Assembly (NCBI GenBank): GCA_022925895.1
Contig: JAKSYS010000576.1
Span: 1 to 41,080 of the forward strand
DNA from: Fragilaria crotonensis
Taxonomy: Eukaryota; Bacillariophyta; Fragilariophyceae; Fragilariales; Fragilariaceae
DNA: 41,080 nucleotides
Reading direction: 5' to 3'
In this document: in pieces, positions 9,630 to 20,394 of the stretch
Layout: each line of letters opens with the position of its first letter
Position numbering within the stretch: the stretch's first letter is position 1
Program-made: the position numbers and the translations under genes
Notes under the pieces: model-generated
What the model was told of the DNA's origin: nothing
The model's database searches: none
The model's input: the letters and a program-made list of their open reading frames with translations, nothing else

Positions 9630-11972
9630 TCATTCACACACATCGACGTTGTGTTTCTGTAACTCAAGAACCACCTCGGAATGGCCATGTCGGGTGGCCA
9701 CAGTAAGACACGTGTCGCGGCAAGATTTTTGCATTCACGTCCACGTCCTTGCACGACAATAGTTCATGAACAATTTTCGAATGACCATTAGAGCTTGCCG
9801 CAATAAGCGCAGTCGCATCCTCATCATTCGTGGCATTCACATTCACCTTGCGCTGCGTCACAGACTGGATCGAACAAATACGGACGCCCGAGGTGTTGAG
9901 ATCTGAATGACCTCCATCCTTTCTCGTCTTGGCATCATTAGAATCGCTTCCCATTAGGTCCCAGCCGAAACTATCAGCATCACCAACGTTTCCGCTAGCG
10001 AGACTCGGCTGCGTGTTGCAGTCATGATTGTCGATTTTCCCATTCACTGACGCGAAATTCAATAACTCAACAACGATTTCGAAATGACCACATGCACTGG
10101 CACTAATGAGAGCTGTAGTACCACTCCTGTTAACAGCATTCACATCAATGTCTACATGATTCAGCAATTCTGCAACGACTTCAAGATGACCCTTGAAGCT
10201 CGCCAAAATAAGCGCTGTCGAGCCATCTCGCCTTTTGGCATTCACGTCTACCATCAGATGAATCGCGGGGCAAGCCACGCCCTCCAAACAAATATTGTCC
10301 CTCATCCTTGGAAGATCTACGTCTTCAGCGACTGTCTTCAGGTTCATCTGATCACTTTCAGGGACACTCAAACCAACGTCTGAGTAGCAGTTCCGGTCTA
10401 GAAAATCAACGCCTGTAACACAATCATCATCAGCCACGACACTCGCATTCACCGTCGTTGACCCACTGATGTTCCGATTCAACAACTTGCATACAACATC
10501 CCGGTGACCCTCATCACTCGCAACATGAAGTGCTGTTGCTCCATCCTCATTCCTAGCATTAATATCCAGCTTTTGATGCTTCAATAACGCACCAATCACC
10601 CCCAAATTGTACCTTTCACTGGACAAGATCAAAGCCGTTTTGCCATTGTCGTCGTTGGCATTCACATCGACCAACTGGTGCTTCATCAACTCGAGAACCA
10701 CATTCAAGTGACCACCGTAAATCGATAAGATCAGGGGCGTGCGTCCATTTTCGTCCTTGGCATTCACATCAACCCTTTCATGCCTCAACAACTCCCACAC
10801 ACATTCCGAATGACCATTCATACTTGCCCAGATGAGAGCCGTGCAACCATTTTCATCTTTCACATTCAAATTCACCCGCGCATGCTTCAATATCTCTCGA
10901 ACAACCCTCGAATCGCCCTTCTTGCTCGCCACGATTAGCGCTGTCGCGCCATCCTCGTTGTTGGCATTCACATCAAGCGTCTGATGCTTGGAAAGCTCGC
11001 GAACTACATTCGAATGACCATTTTCACTCGCCAAGATGATCGCCGTGTTCCCATCGGCATCTTTCGCATTCAACTCCACCACATCGCGCTTCAACAACTC
11101 GCGAACGACCTCGACATGACCCTTTCCACTTGCCAAGATGAGGGCCGTGCGACCTGTGGTACTTTTTGCATTCACAACCACCTTCGTGTTCTTCAATAGC
11201 TTGCGAACCACCTGCGGATGACCCATTTCACTCGCCAGCATGAGTGCCGTTGTGCCAGTGTGATTCGCGGCCTTCACATTCACCTTCAGTTCCTTTAACA
11301 ATTCGCCAACAACTTGCAGATGTCCATTGCCACTCGCCAAGATGAGTGGTGTGCTACCATCAGAACATGTCACATTCACATTCAAATTCATAACGTTTAA
11401 GAGTTCGCGAACGATTGCCAAGTGTCCATTCGCACACGCCAAGATAAGGGAAGCACTTCTGAGACCAATTTGGCGGTGTTTCAATAGCTCGCGAACCACT
11501 TCCAAGTGGCCCATTCGACTAGCTAATTGGACTGCCGCGAAGCCGCCATGATTTGTGCAATTCACTTCCACCTTCTCGTGTTTTCTCAATTCATTAACAA
11601 CTTCGGTATGGCCTTTTCCACTTGCCCAGATTAGAGCGGTGTTGCCAATCCTACACTTGGCATTCACATTCACTGTCACCTGTTTCAATAATTTGCGAAC
11701 AACTTCCACATGGCCCTTTTCACTCGCCAACATGAGGGCCGTTTTGTCTAAGTTGCTTTTTTCATTCACATCCACCTTGGTATATTTCAATATCGCGCGA
11801 ACAACTTCTGCATAACCATATGCACTTGCCAAGCCAAGAGCCGTATCACCGAGGCAGCATTGCTGGAATCCAAATTCGCCTTGCTAAGCAATAGGCAATG
11901 CACCTTGTCAATATTTCCAAGTTTCGCCTCTGACACCAGCGTCTGGACCAACAACTCAGCTGCTGAAGGCAT
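9630..11972 (-). pseudogene. Ankyrin-repeat protein, about 18 repeats, two frameshifts
   Basis: A long minus-strand frame (9664-11832) encodes a solenoid of about 18 ankyrin repeats of 33-34 residues. A typical unit is TALILASGKGHVEVVRELLK, with VDVNAKDENG between units. Units near the C-terminus are interrupted by two longer linkers. The likely start is ATG 11972 (MPSAAELLV), giving a helical cap ending LDSSNAAS. One base near 11850 then shifts the frame; with the shift the text continues GDTALGLASAYGYAEVV, so the repeat is intact at the protein level. A second shift near 9740 restores a last repeat, DTCLTVATRHGHSEVVLEL, ending at 9630. Neither break has GT-AG borders. It is either a recent pseudogene or carries two assembly errors. 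The repeats imply protein binding; the partner is unknown. Confidence 0.8.
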
Positions 11973-12953
11973 ACTTACTTCGATGACTTTTAAGCAAGGT
12001 GGCCGGTATAGACTTTTGCTCAAGAAGTATGTTGTGCGTCGACTGCAAATCGAAAGCACGAACGAATCTTGTCCGTTTGCATGTGGATCTCGCGAGACTT
12101 TCGTGTGAAGCGTTGATCGAGTCAGACGGTTTCCATTTATGCAGCTGGGTGAACGCGGTTTTCCCTCCTCGTATCAGTCCCATAGTTTGTTTGTCGGTTG
12201 ATCACAACGGCATCGAATCGATCCGAGACAGGGTCCGTTAGATGCAATAGGGCAGAGAATCACAGCCTTCGTGGAACTACGACGAGATCCGTTAGGTCAG
12301 TGTGTGCGTGTGCGTGATGATAAGGTACGGCGGAAAGGTGCAGCGAATACAGGGAGAATTTGGTGTGCCACGACATAAGAGTTTGCAGCGGAAACGAAGA
12401 ACACCATGTGTTTGACTTCGGGTTTCCAAGTGAAGGGATGCTCAACACGGAGGACCGAACGGCTTCGAGACCATCCGGTTCCCGTAATTGTATTCTTTAA
12501 AAGGTCGGAACCAGATTCAAATCATTCCATGTGTCGGCTTCCATCCCCGTGGCAACGTCGAGAAAGCATTCTTCTACATGAACGTAACGCAAGTAATGGA
12601 TAGGACTCGAGCTGTCATAGCGGGGAATCACAACGAGAGGACTTGATTTCTGATTCGTTTGATCTCGACCATTCTGCAATAATCGCAATTTTGGATACTG
12701 AGCCGTTTGATGCACAGAACAAGGACGATCGCGACTTGCACATAGGACGCTAAATGTTGGTGACGTGCTTGAACTGAGAAAGTTACGGATGGTACCTTAC
12801 GCCAGGGCTAATCGAGAATGATGAATACGCAATCCATAATGCTTCGAAGGGAAGTGTGTGTGTGGTGCTCCCGACGCAATCATCAACATAACATGCCCAA
12901 ACACGGCAATCATTCGACGTGGCACAAACGATATCTGTGATACAAGTCTTGTC
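11973..12953. other. Intergenic, about 1 kb
   Basis: No gene is supported. A GTAAGT donor-like word lies just upstream of ATG 11972 on the minus strand, so an upstream exon of the ankyrin gene is possible. A plus-strand frame ending at 12753 (containing IIAILDTEPFD) looks coding-like but is short and unrecognised. Confidence 0.35.
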
Positions 12954-14404
12954 TCATTCTTCCTTGGTTTCCATCAAAAACATCTCGGCCACCTTGGCAC
13001 GAAGGTCACGAATGCGCCCCTTTTTGACGCAACGCTCCATCTCGCGGCGTACTAAAAGTGCATCTCGTAAGAGCATGTTTTCGTATTGACCAGTCAGCGG
13101 GACCAAGACATTCCGAAATACAGATTCGGCTCCACGGAACATGGGCAGGAATCTGGGCCAGCACGCACACACGAGCATATCAAGAGTTAGAAAAAGGCGA
13201 TATGCGCATACGAATCCTTGCCGCCGATACGCCCAAACTTACAAATACACAGTCGCACACAAGCAGATGGAGTAAAATCCAGGGATCGAACCAATAAATG
13301 TTTCCAGATAATCCATAATAATGAAAAGGATCGAGAAACAACACCAGTATGTCAACCAAAACGTTTCCTCGTGATCGGGCTTGGAGCTCGAGCTGTTTGT
13401 GATGCAAACAGTAGATGCAATCACAGGATAGACTGTCCCAGCAGCGACAGTGACGAACCGCCGCGCTTCTTCGGGGAGTGTCATGAATGTAATCCAGAGG
13501 ACCCACAAGTACCATGAATTGACGATAACCAAGAGCATTTGTATTCTCCCATCCATCAACACCTTGAGTTTTCGGTAGGTGGGTGCCAAGAAGGGCACTG
13601 TGACCTGCATTTCGAATTAGATGCGACGTTATACATCTATATATAAGTGTGGATTCAATCCAATCTTGCGGATAGGATTCTTGAGTTGTAGAACTTACCT
13701 GATCATAAAGCAAGCAGGAACCATCGGTCCATGGCAAAACGAACCACAGTGTTACGAAGAACTCAATTTCATACCAGTGTTCGGCAACGAATGGGACGTG
13801 ATCGGCAATTGTGTCCAAAAACTCTGTTCCATAGGAGAATAACGAACTGATAATCCAGTATTGCAACCATTCGATATCCTAACAATGGCAATCGGTGAGA
13901 ACTTTCACAAACATACAATTCCTTCAACAATTGCAAATCAATATCAAGCACAGCGATATATAATACTCACATCTGACTCTCCAAAGGTACACACCGCAAC
14001 GATGGATTGGTAAACAGGGATGATGGAGCCCACAATCAGCACGCCAGCTTGCTGTGACCAAAAACGAAACGTGTGTGAGAAGGGTTCGCATGCCACAGGA
14101 TCATGTGACACGCAGGTTTGCACAACCTGACGAGACTCTCTCTCTCTCGCTCAATCATTCTATTCCCCTCTACCTCCTAGTCGACAGGAAAAGAAAAAAG
14201 ACAACGTACCGAGAAACAAATGTCTTGAATCGTATCCGGTAGTAGCAACAGCAATGCGCTTGCCGAAATGACAAAGATCCCATGATAGAGAACATTTCTC
14301 CCACGAGAACGCTTGACTCTCGACAGGATCGGAATGAGCAGCAGAACGGCAAGCAGTGAGATACCTAGGATCCACCATCTCTCTGTCCCTTCATCTTGCG
14401 ACAT
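12954..14404 (-). CDS. Double TB2/DP1/HVA22 (REEP-like) membrane protein, five exons
   Basis: On the minus strand the exons are 14404-14210, 14051-13971, 13878-13699, 13604-13243 and 13152-12954. They total 1017 bases, giving a 338-residue protein with every junction in frame. All introns are GT-AG (158, 92, 94 and 90 bp) with donors GTACGT, GTGAGT, GTAAGT and GTAAGT. The N-terminus has two membrane segments (ILGISLLAVLLLIPIL and a Leu-rich helix). A first DP1-type unit follows: GSIIPVYQSIVAV, EWLQYWIISSLF, then EIEFFVTLWFVLPWTDGSCLLYDQ. A second unit reads AAGTVYPVIAST, ETFWLTYWCCFSIL, then CATVYLFLPMFRGAESVFRNVLVPL. Family members bend tubular ER membranes. Usual REEP/HVA22 proteins carry one such unit, so the tandem architecture is unusual. 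The C-terminus is charged. Confidence 0.87.
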
Positions 14405-14816
14405 AATTGACTTGTTTCTTCTTTCGTCGTGCTGAACAATCACAACAGGAGATTGGATTCGCCACAGCCAAGTGAATCAATTCAAGATTGGCAAGATATG
14501 AAATTGTGAATAATTTGAAGATCTTCGTTCCAAAATTGCAAGGAAAACACGAATAAATGGTTTTCACTCATGTACGTACCAATCCTGTACGCTGATACTT
14601 GTTCCACCGTTGCTCTTCAGTATAATCATCTGTATTCGCAATTGTACTGTGCACTGTGTACTGTGTACTGTGGAATACGTTTTAACGAGTGTACCGTGTG
14701 CATAACTTTACCGAGATCCATGTATACTGGTACACAGACAGACAGTATGACATGTATACTTGACACCTTGACACCAAAATCTTTGAGATCCAGAACACAC
14801 ATACGATTGATTGACC
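14405..14816. promoter_or_regulatory. Divergent upstream region with GTACTGTG repeats
   Basis: This 412-bp spacer lies between the REEP start (minus) and the cyclophilin remnant (plus). It contains a small tandem cluster of TGTACTGTG-like words near 14645-14672. A promoter role is inferred from position only. Confidence 0.4.
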
Positions 14817-15609
14817 ATGACAAGAGGGAACGCCACATGTAGTTGGTGGATTGCTTTATTTCTATTGGCTGCTACACCGAGTACATGTGGGGGCTTCCTT
14901 TCAGGCCCACGGCTCATCCACACCCCAACATTATTGCGTTCGACTCTCGATAATGATGACGGTGTCAATCGTCATGAGGGTGATGGTGCCGTTCGAATCT
15001 ACTTTGACATTCAAGTCCAAGACACACCCGTTGGGCGTCTGGTATTTGAACTGCCCGAACCTTCTCCTCTCCCACTGCATACTGAGAATATCATTCAACT
15101 TTGCAAGGGGAGTCGTCGAGGCATTGATCCTTTGGCTCACTATGTCGGCTGCGAATTTGATTACTCGCCCGCAACCATTGAAGATGGGTCTGGTCGCTAT
15201 CGATGGGGTCATATTCTCAAGGGTAGGGTCGCAATGCCATTGGAAGAGCTGATGAACCAATTGTGGATCATGAGCATCTATTAGCTTGTACGCACACGTT
15301 TTGGAGGCCAGTATTATGGTGTCAAATACGAAGTCGATGCTACTAGTCCGAAAATGACAACAACAATGATGATGATGATAATGTCCGCCAAAGTGGTGTC
15401 GTCCTTGCGGTATCGATTGCGGGTCCGGGACGAGGAAGCAGTCGATTATCAATTTTGCGGGTTGGAGAATCACCTCCCGAATGGCGCGAGAGACTGCTTT
15501 TGAATAGTGGTGTTGTGGGCTTTCTCCTCCCCGAGTCCATCGACACGCTTCGCACCATGGCACGACAACGACTAGGAACCCCCAAGGTGGTCGCGTCAGG
15601 TGTTCTATG
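14817..15609 (+). pseudogene. Secretory cyclophilin-type peptidyl-prolyl isomerase, frameshifted
   Basis: From ATG 14817 the frame begins with a signal peptide-like segment (WWIALFLLAATPSTCGG). A cyclophilin-like domain follows: VRIYFDIQVQDTPVGRLVFEL, then HTENIIQLCKGSRRG, and YRWGHILKG. At about 15250 the frame shifts to one reading DEPIVDHEHLLACTHT, at about 15300 to one reading FGGQYYGVKYEVDA, and at about 15380 to one reading GVVLAVSIAGPGRGSSRLS and GESPPEWRERLLLNSGVVG, ending at 15609. The protein-level text stays continuous across all three shifts, so the gene decayed recently. Canonical active-site Arg/Phe motifs (FHR) are absent even in the open part, as in divergent cyclophilin-like proteins. 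Coding-like text continues weakly to about 15750. Confidence 0.75.
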
Positions 15610-16194
15610 AAATGATACCAAGGACGGTAACAAGAGTGAGGTATGGCGTGTCTCCAGCAATTATGAGTCGCTCATGGGAATGCCGACCATTCGATCCTAT
15701 CCGAGTCTGTCTATGGGAAAGCGCTGGTGGTCAAGCGTCGATAAGCATTGACTCGAATCGCGATGAGAAGTCTCTTCTCAGTCTGAAACTGAAATTTCCA
15801 TTCCAACGTAGATATTACATCTTCGCGCCTCAGATTGTTATCCACGTTTGGATACTTTGGGCGGACCTGTTCGGTTCGGTCGGATGGATTCGTGACGGAA
15901 CCCCAATCACAGGCAGAACAGTACCAACAAAGAACTTAGGAGAATAATACAAATCTAAATTGTAAACGTGTGCATCATTGTCGTAGGCCTGCCAGTGGTC
16001 TACGAGTGGACTAGACTGTTTTCGTCGCAAGAAGTCTTACTGTAATCACTTGCACTTTCTTCACTGGATGACCATCAGGCATATTTTCAATATCGATAAT
16101 CTTATATATTACAAGGACAATGACGTTGTTGTTTATGCCGTTGCATGACATGGGCTAGCAGTCGAAACACTTTAAATCGCTTTCGAGTTGAAAG
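15610..16194. other. Intergenic between convergent genes
   Basis: This is about 585 bp. The first 140 bp read as possible further remnant of the cyclophilin gene (VWRVSSNYESLMGMPT in one frame). The rest has nothing I can support. Confidence 0.35.
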
Positions 16195-17094
16195 TTAGAG
16201 AGTTTGAAACGCAAAATCTCGCTCTGTCGCACCCTTGCGTTTCCACAAGGCATTTCCTTCGCTCAAGAGCACCGATGAGGCCGTTACCGTAGGCCCACCT
16301 TTAAACTGAGAACAGTAATCCGTTGCTGCCTTCGAATCCAAATGTCCTCTTTGCAATGCTTCCAAATATACTAGTTCATATCCAATTCGTTTCATGTGTG
16401 GCCACCAATCCGTACAAAAATCATTGCGAACGTTCTTGTATGAGGATTGGTTGTTGACGAATATTTCTGAATACACGTAATCCACGTTCCGCTGAAACAG
16501 ATAATCATCGGCGGCTGAGATGGCGACAAAGTCATGACCTTGCATATCAGTCTTGATGTAGGGTATTGCAATGTGAGATGGTATCGCAGAGAGAATCTGG
16601 CGCAATGTGATGACTGGCACAATTTGCATGTGTCCATCTCGTTCCGTATCTGAATTCCACCAGTCCTGAAAGGCTGGTTTCGAAAATGAGGATGATTCTC
16701 CGTTTTGGTTGTATAGGAACATGCTTGTCAAACCAGAGTTAGCAGCAACTGCAGCGTGAACAACCATGAGATGCTTGTGAGGCTTAATCTTGCAACCCAC
16801 AATTGGTTCAAATGCGATTGTGAGCGCCTTGTCTCCAGAGTCCACTGGTGGGAGAATTGGATCTAAATTACTCCCAATGTTTAGGAATACCTCTGTAATT
16901 TTTTCAGGCAGTTGCATAGTTTCAAGTTCGGCTGAGATAGAACTGCTAACCTCAGATGTAGAGACATGATTGACAGTTGCCGAATTGGTAGGAATGGGCT
17001 CCGTGAATCGCAGGTATAGATCCATGGAAACCAGAAAACTAAGAAAGAACACAGCCCTCCTCAGCAAAGGGAAACCAGCTCGCGATGCAGACAT
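16195..17094 (-). CDS. FkbM-family methyltransferase with N-terminal membrane anchor
   Basis: The frame gives 299 residues from ATG 17094. The N-terminus is basic and then hydrophobic at residues 13-28 (AVFFLSFLVSMDLYLRF), a signal anchor. The S-adenosylmethionine-binding fold follows: LNIGSN at 71-76 in place of the usual DIGAN, AFEP at 94-97 (acidic residue for the ribose), and VVHAAVAA. The FkbM signature IKTDMQGHDFVAI lies at about 180-192, with K181, D183 and G186. FkbM enzymes O-methylate sugars and related small substrates, here probably in the secretory pathway. The replacement of the first Asp of motif I by Asn is unusual and may weaken cofactor binding. The frame is intact and no intron is visible. 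Confidence 0.82.
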   Translation of the reverse strand: MSASRAGFPLLRRAVFFLSFLVSMDLYLRFTEPIPTNSATVNHVSTSEVSSSISAELETMQLPEKITEVFLNIGSNLDPILPPVDSGDKALTIAFEPIVGCKIKPHKHLMVVHAAVAANSGLTSMFLYNQNGESSSFSKPAFQDWWNSDTERDGHMQIVPVITLRQILSAIPSHIAIPYIKTDMQGHDFVAISAADDYLFQRNVDYVYSEIFVNNQSSYKNVRNDFCTDWWPHMKRIGYELVYLEALQRGHLDSKAATDYCSQFKGGPTVTASSVLLSEGNALWKRKGATERDFAFQTL

Positions 17095-17453
17095 TCTCAA
17101 AGGCTCTTCAAAACTTCAAAAAGAAACGCACGTTTACGTCAGTGAGGTCAACATCCAGTCAAAGTACATGTATTTGTTGGGTTGATAGCTACCGAGGCCA
17201 CACTGTACTTACCAACAACAAGAGTCCAAATCCAGAGAGGGGGTAAGTAAACAAGAGACCGGGATATATGTCCTTACAGTCGGCAACTGAATCCACTGAC
17301 AACGGACTTGAGAGTACGTGTATACCATATACCATGATGCGTAGTGCAGTTTAGTACCATGGCTACCAGCACATACTTGTACCATGTCTAATGCCTATTA
17401 GCATCAAGATGATGCCTGTGCATTACGACTATATTCCCATACACCATCGACAG
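17095..17453. other. Intergenic upstream of FkbM gene
   Basis: This is about 360 bp without a supported gene. It probably holds the FkbM promoter on its left side. Confidence 0.4.
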
Positions 17454-17818
17454 AGGCTGTTCCTTAACCTGATACACATGTATGATATGTCATTCACTCG
17501 GCAAAAAACTCTTTAGGTTTGAAGTTTCGCGCAACGCATTCGAAAGGCATGTATGCATATGGCATATATATTATACGCAGGAAGATGTTGTAGTTTCTTA
17601 GGCTGTTCCTTAACCTGATACACATGTATGATATGTCATTCACTCGGCAAAAAACTCTTTCAGTTTTGAAGTTTCGCGCAACGCATTCGAAAGGCATTTT
17701 TGCATATTGCATATATATTTTACGCAGGAAGATGCTGTAGTTTCCGCTGACGCACCTCCGCTTAGGCTGTTCCTTAACCTGATACATGTATGATATGTCA
17801 TTCACTCGGCAAAAAACC
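17454..17818. repeat. 2.4-copy direct tandem repeat of about 150 bp
   Basis: Three copies start with AGGCTGTTCCTTAACCTGAT at 17454, 17600 and 17764. Copy 1 is 146 bp. Copy 2 is 164 bp and carries an extra CCGCTGACGCACCTCCGC segment near its end. Copy 3 stops after the CACTCGGCAAAAAA block. Each full copy contains TTTCGCGCAACGCATTCG and an ATGCATAT/GCATATATAT stretch. The minus-strand open frame across it is an effect of the repeat. No coding or transposon end is recognised. Confidence 0.9.
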
Positions 17819-18156
17819 AGACACAAATCCCCGGACACACTTGTTTTGCTAAAATATTTCCCGCATTTTTCACCGACCGTTGAGGGCCGTTGAGCCGTAC
17901 TGTGGCCTCAGTCCTTAACCCTTTGTGTTTTGATCTTTTTGAGCACACACTCGGCGTGAACCGTGAACACACATCTTTTACTGTAAATTGTACGGTATCG
18001 AAATTATACAGTACAGTTTCAAAGTGTATGCTGCATTGTATGGATGCTTCATCCAACGACAAACAACCATTGACCACCATCTACAACTGATTCACCATTA
18101 ACACTCTCTAGTAGACTGTTATCATTTGTACTTCTTTGTTGTTTTTCAATAGACTT
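17819..18156. other. Intergenic
   Basis: This is about 340 bp between the tandem repeat and the broken acidic-protein gene. No supported feature except TACAGTACAGTT near 18010. Confidence 0.35.
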
Positions 18157-18772
18157 TTAATTGCTACTACTACTAATACTTCTTGTCATTTTGTTCGGAC
18201 CCGCCTGCTGCTTCATCGTTGCTTTGGACAAAAAATCCTCGGACCATTTAATCTTCGAAAAATCGATCTGAGCAAGTGGCTGCACGGCATTCCTAAGGTC
18301 TCCATAGAAGCCATCATCGTCATCGCTCTCCTCGTCTTTAACGTTCTGTGATGCTGGCGATGCCAACTTGCTTCTTTGTGCCTTCACCGTCATTGTCGTC
18401 GGCGTCGTCGTCACCTTCGTCAGCGTCCTCGTCACAGGTGACGGGAACAGAAGGTACCTCCAACACCTCCTCTTCTTCTCTTGGTCCTTTTCTTTCCTCT
18501 CCAAAATCGATGGAGCAAGCAACACTTTCCACTTTGTCTGGCCTGTTCTTCAGGAAGGCGGCGTACATCTCGCCAGCACGACGTAGAGCCTGCATCAAAA
18601 ATGCACTCTCGCTATCGTTGTGGTATCCTCCTCGTCATCACTGCTGCTACTGGAATCGAGGAGATCAGACGAGGATTTTGGCGCATTGACAACAAACTCA
18701 GGGAGAAAAGACATGTCAACACCCGCAAGTTTTGGCAAGAGCAGCGACTGCTGCTTTGCATTCGTCTGTCAT
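18157..18772 (-). pseudogene. Broken gene for an acidic low-complexity protein, unrecognised
   Basis: A minus-strand gene of about 200 residues starts at ATG 18772 (MTDECKAAVAALAK). It loses frame at an AAAA run near 18740, continues as AGVDMSFLPEFVVNAPKSSS, then as SESAFLMQALRRAGEMYAAFL, then through an acidic Asp/Glu block. A third shift near 18370 leads to VKDEESDDDDGFYGDL and SKIKWSEDFLSK, with the stop at 18157. The composition suggests a nuclear or chaperone-associated acidic protein, but I recognise no family. It lies just outside the hAT element and is not part of it. Three frameshifts in 600 bp argue for a pseudogene. Confidence 0.55.
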
Positions 18773-18797
18773 GTTGACAATAGCAACGCTGATGATC

Positions 18798-18842
18798 TGT
18801 AGTATGATGTAGTTGTACTTCCACGTAGTACATCATACTACA
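18798..18842. repeat. Perfect 14-bp inverted repeat (hairpin)
   Basis: TGTAGTATGATGTA at 18798-18811 is the exact reverse complement of 18829-18842, with a 17-nt spacer. It lies 15 bp before the left target duplication of the hAT element and outside it. It could be a terminator-like hairpin or the footprint of a small element. Confidence 0.85.
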
Positions 18843-18857
18843 ATTACTGCACTATAT

Positions 18858-18865
18858 CTTCGGAC
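18858..18865 (+). repeat. hAT target-site duplication, left
   Basis: CTTCGGAC, repeated exactly at 20115-20122. Eight base pairs is the standard hAT duplication length. Confidence 0.93.
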
Positions 18866-20114
18866 TAGGCCTTGGCAGGGTAAGGTAAAGGTAATGGGGA
18901 AAGTTAAAGCCCTTTACCTTTACCCTTTAGGAAATTACCCATGCTTTAAGGAAAATCGTTAGCTAGTACCTTTACCTTTACCCTTTAGAAAATTACCCTT
19001 TAAGGAAAATCGTTACCTTTTCCTTTACCCTTTAAGGAAATGGGTTACCTTTACCTTTAACGCTACACGTTAAAGATTAAAAGGTAAAAGTTAAAAGGTA
19101 ATTACCGGGTAATGATACGATTGCAGCAACACCAACTTTGTGCACACCATTGAGCACGCATTAGCTGCCGATGATCATCATATCATCATGGTGATTCTAG
19201 AATACTAGAAAATGAATTGACGAGCCACTATAATGATTAATGATTTCTCTGCTTGTCGGTGAAGACTAACTAGTAGGCATAATCAGAGATTTTATTTCAA
19301 TCGGAGTCATCAGCAAACAAATTATCAAACAGTACGTTCAGCATGATGCCAACAACATCGTCGTCCAGGACTTCTTCTACCCACTCCTCTTGTTCCATTT
19401 CAATCATCCTCACCACTGCGTCAATAGATTCATCTGGCGCTGGCCGATGATCCCGCCAATCCTGACATTGCTGCCTTTTGACGATCGCGAGGAATTTTGA
19501 TTATGTCAATCTTCATCCACGAGCGTAAACACATTTTCTTAACAAAGATGTCAGACGACAACGATTGCCGTGCAGAAGTATACTCCCGACCCGACATGCT
19601 GTTCACTCGTTCCGATGGTGTTGATGTCGCCGGTGTTGCCAGGTAGTCCATTGCCTTGTGATAGTGAGCCGGAAGAAGCACATTCTTCCGGCCTATCCAC
19701 CATTGGACAACGTCAATAAATGACTGCGAAGCAACGCCCATGGCAAGGTATTGGTCAACCTCATCACAAAGGAGTATTGTCTCCATCAACTTGGTTTGAA
19801 GTGCCATTCGATTGTTCCAAAACATTGCAAGGTGGTACAACATGAAGCTTGTCAGCGTAGCAATCCTTTAGCACAGCTCAAATGGTAGTCTTAGGAGAAT
19901 TAGATATCAGCTGCTCGTACTATCTGCTACGAGTGTATCATGTAGTAGGTAACAACATCCTATGCATCATTTGTCTTGAACTTGATTGACATCTGGATCT
20001 CCCTTAATGGGTAAAAGGTAAAGGGTAATTAACGGGTAATCCAAAGCTTTACCTTTACCCTTTAAGGAAAATTGTTACCTTGTTTACCTTTACCTTTTAC
20101 CCTGCCGAGGCTTA
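18866..20114 (-). mobile_element. hAT DNA transposon, complete ends, internally deleted (1249 bp)
   Basis: The left end reads TAGGCCTTGGCAGGGTAA. The right end, reverse complemented, reads TAAGCCTCGGCAGGGTAA; both then continue into GGTAAAGGTAA. The ends are flanked by the perfect 8-bp duplication CTTCGGAC. Subterminal regions (about 18885-19110 left, 19995-20100 right) are packed with TTTACCTTTACCCTTT-type repeats in both orientations, as expected for hAT transposase binding sites. Inside is only the C-terminal dimerisation part of the transposase (19430-19843). The element should be non-autonomous but could be moved by a related full transposase. Confidence 0.93.
19430..19843 (-). pseudogene. 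hAT transposase C-terminal dimerisation domain, fragment
   Basis: The 137-residue minus-strand frame contains the hAT C-terminal (Dimer_Tnp_hAT) signature: VVQWWIGRKN, YLATPATSTPSERVNSMSGR, and SSDIFVKKMCLRSWMK. The zinc-finger, catalytic Asp residues and most of the RNase H fold are missing because the element is deleted internally. The frame has its own ATG at 19843, so a short dimerisation-only peptide could in principle be made. Confidence 0.92.
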
Positions 20115-20122
20115 CTTCGGAC
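20115..20122 (+). repeat. hAT target-site duplication, right
   Basis: CTTCGGAC directly after the right inverted repeat, identical to 18858-18865. Confidence 0.93.
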
Positions 20123-20394
20123 AACACATTCACTTAATTTTGTCGTCAGAAACTATCTCGAAATGGTATCCCTAATGTAAAAAGGGACTTGCGTGTTACA
20201 CAAGCTCAGACCGGAAATGACTTTGTTTTTACATGTGTATCAGTGGGCAAATTCGCAATACACTTGGTACCTACAGTAGCTACCAGGAATTTGTACTGTA
20301 GTATACACTGATTGCAGCACTCTCATAATTTTCTTGAGTATGTACTCTGAGCATAGCATGACACTTTCTGAGTTATTTTAGGTATACTACTATA

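Noticed and set aside
13180..13866. Single 228-residue minus-strand frame
   Set aside because: It reads through two GT-AG introns of the REEP gene; the spliced frame gives clear family text instead.
17454..17818. CRISPR-like array
   Set aside because: Units are about 150 bp, spacers are absent, and the genome is eukaryotic.
17494..17838. Minus-strand frame with repeated CRVNDISYM text
   Set aside because: Produced by the tandem repeat; copies differ without codon-type constraint.
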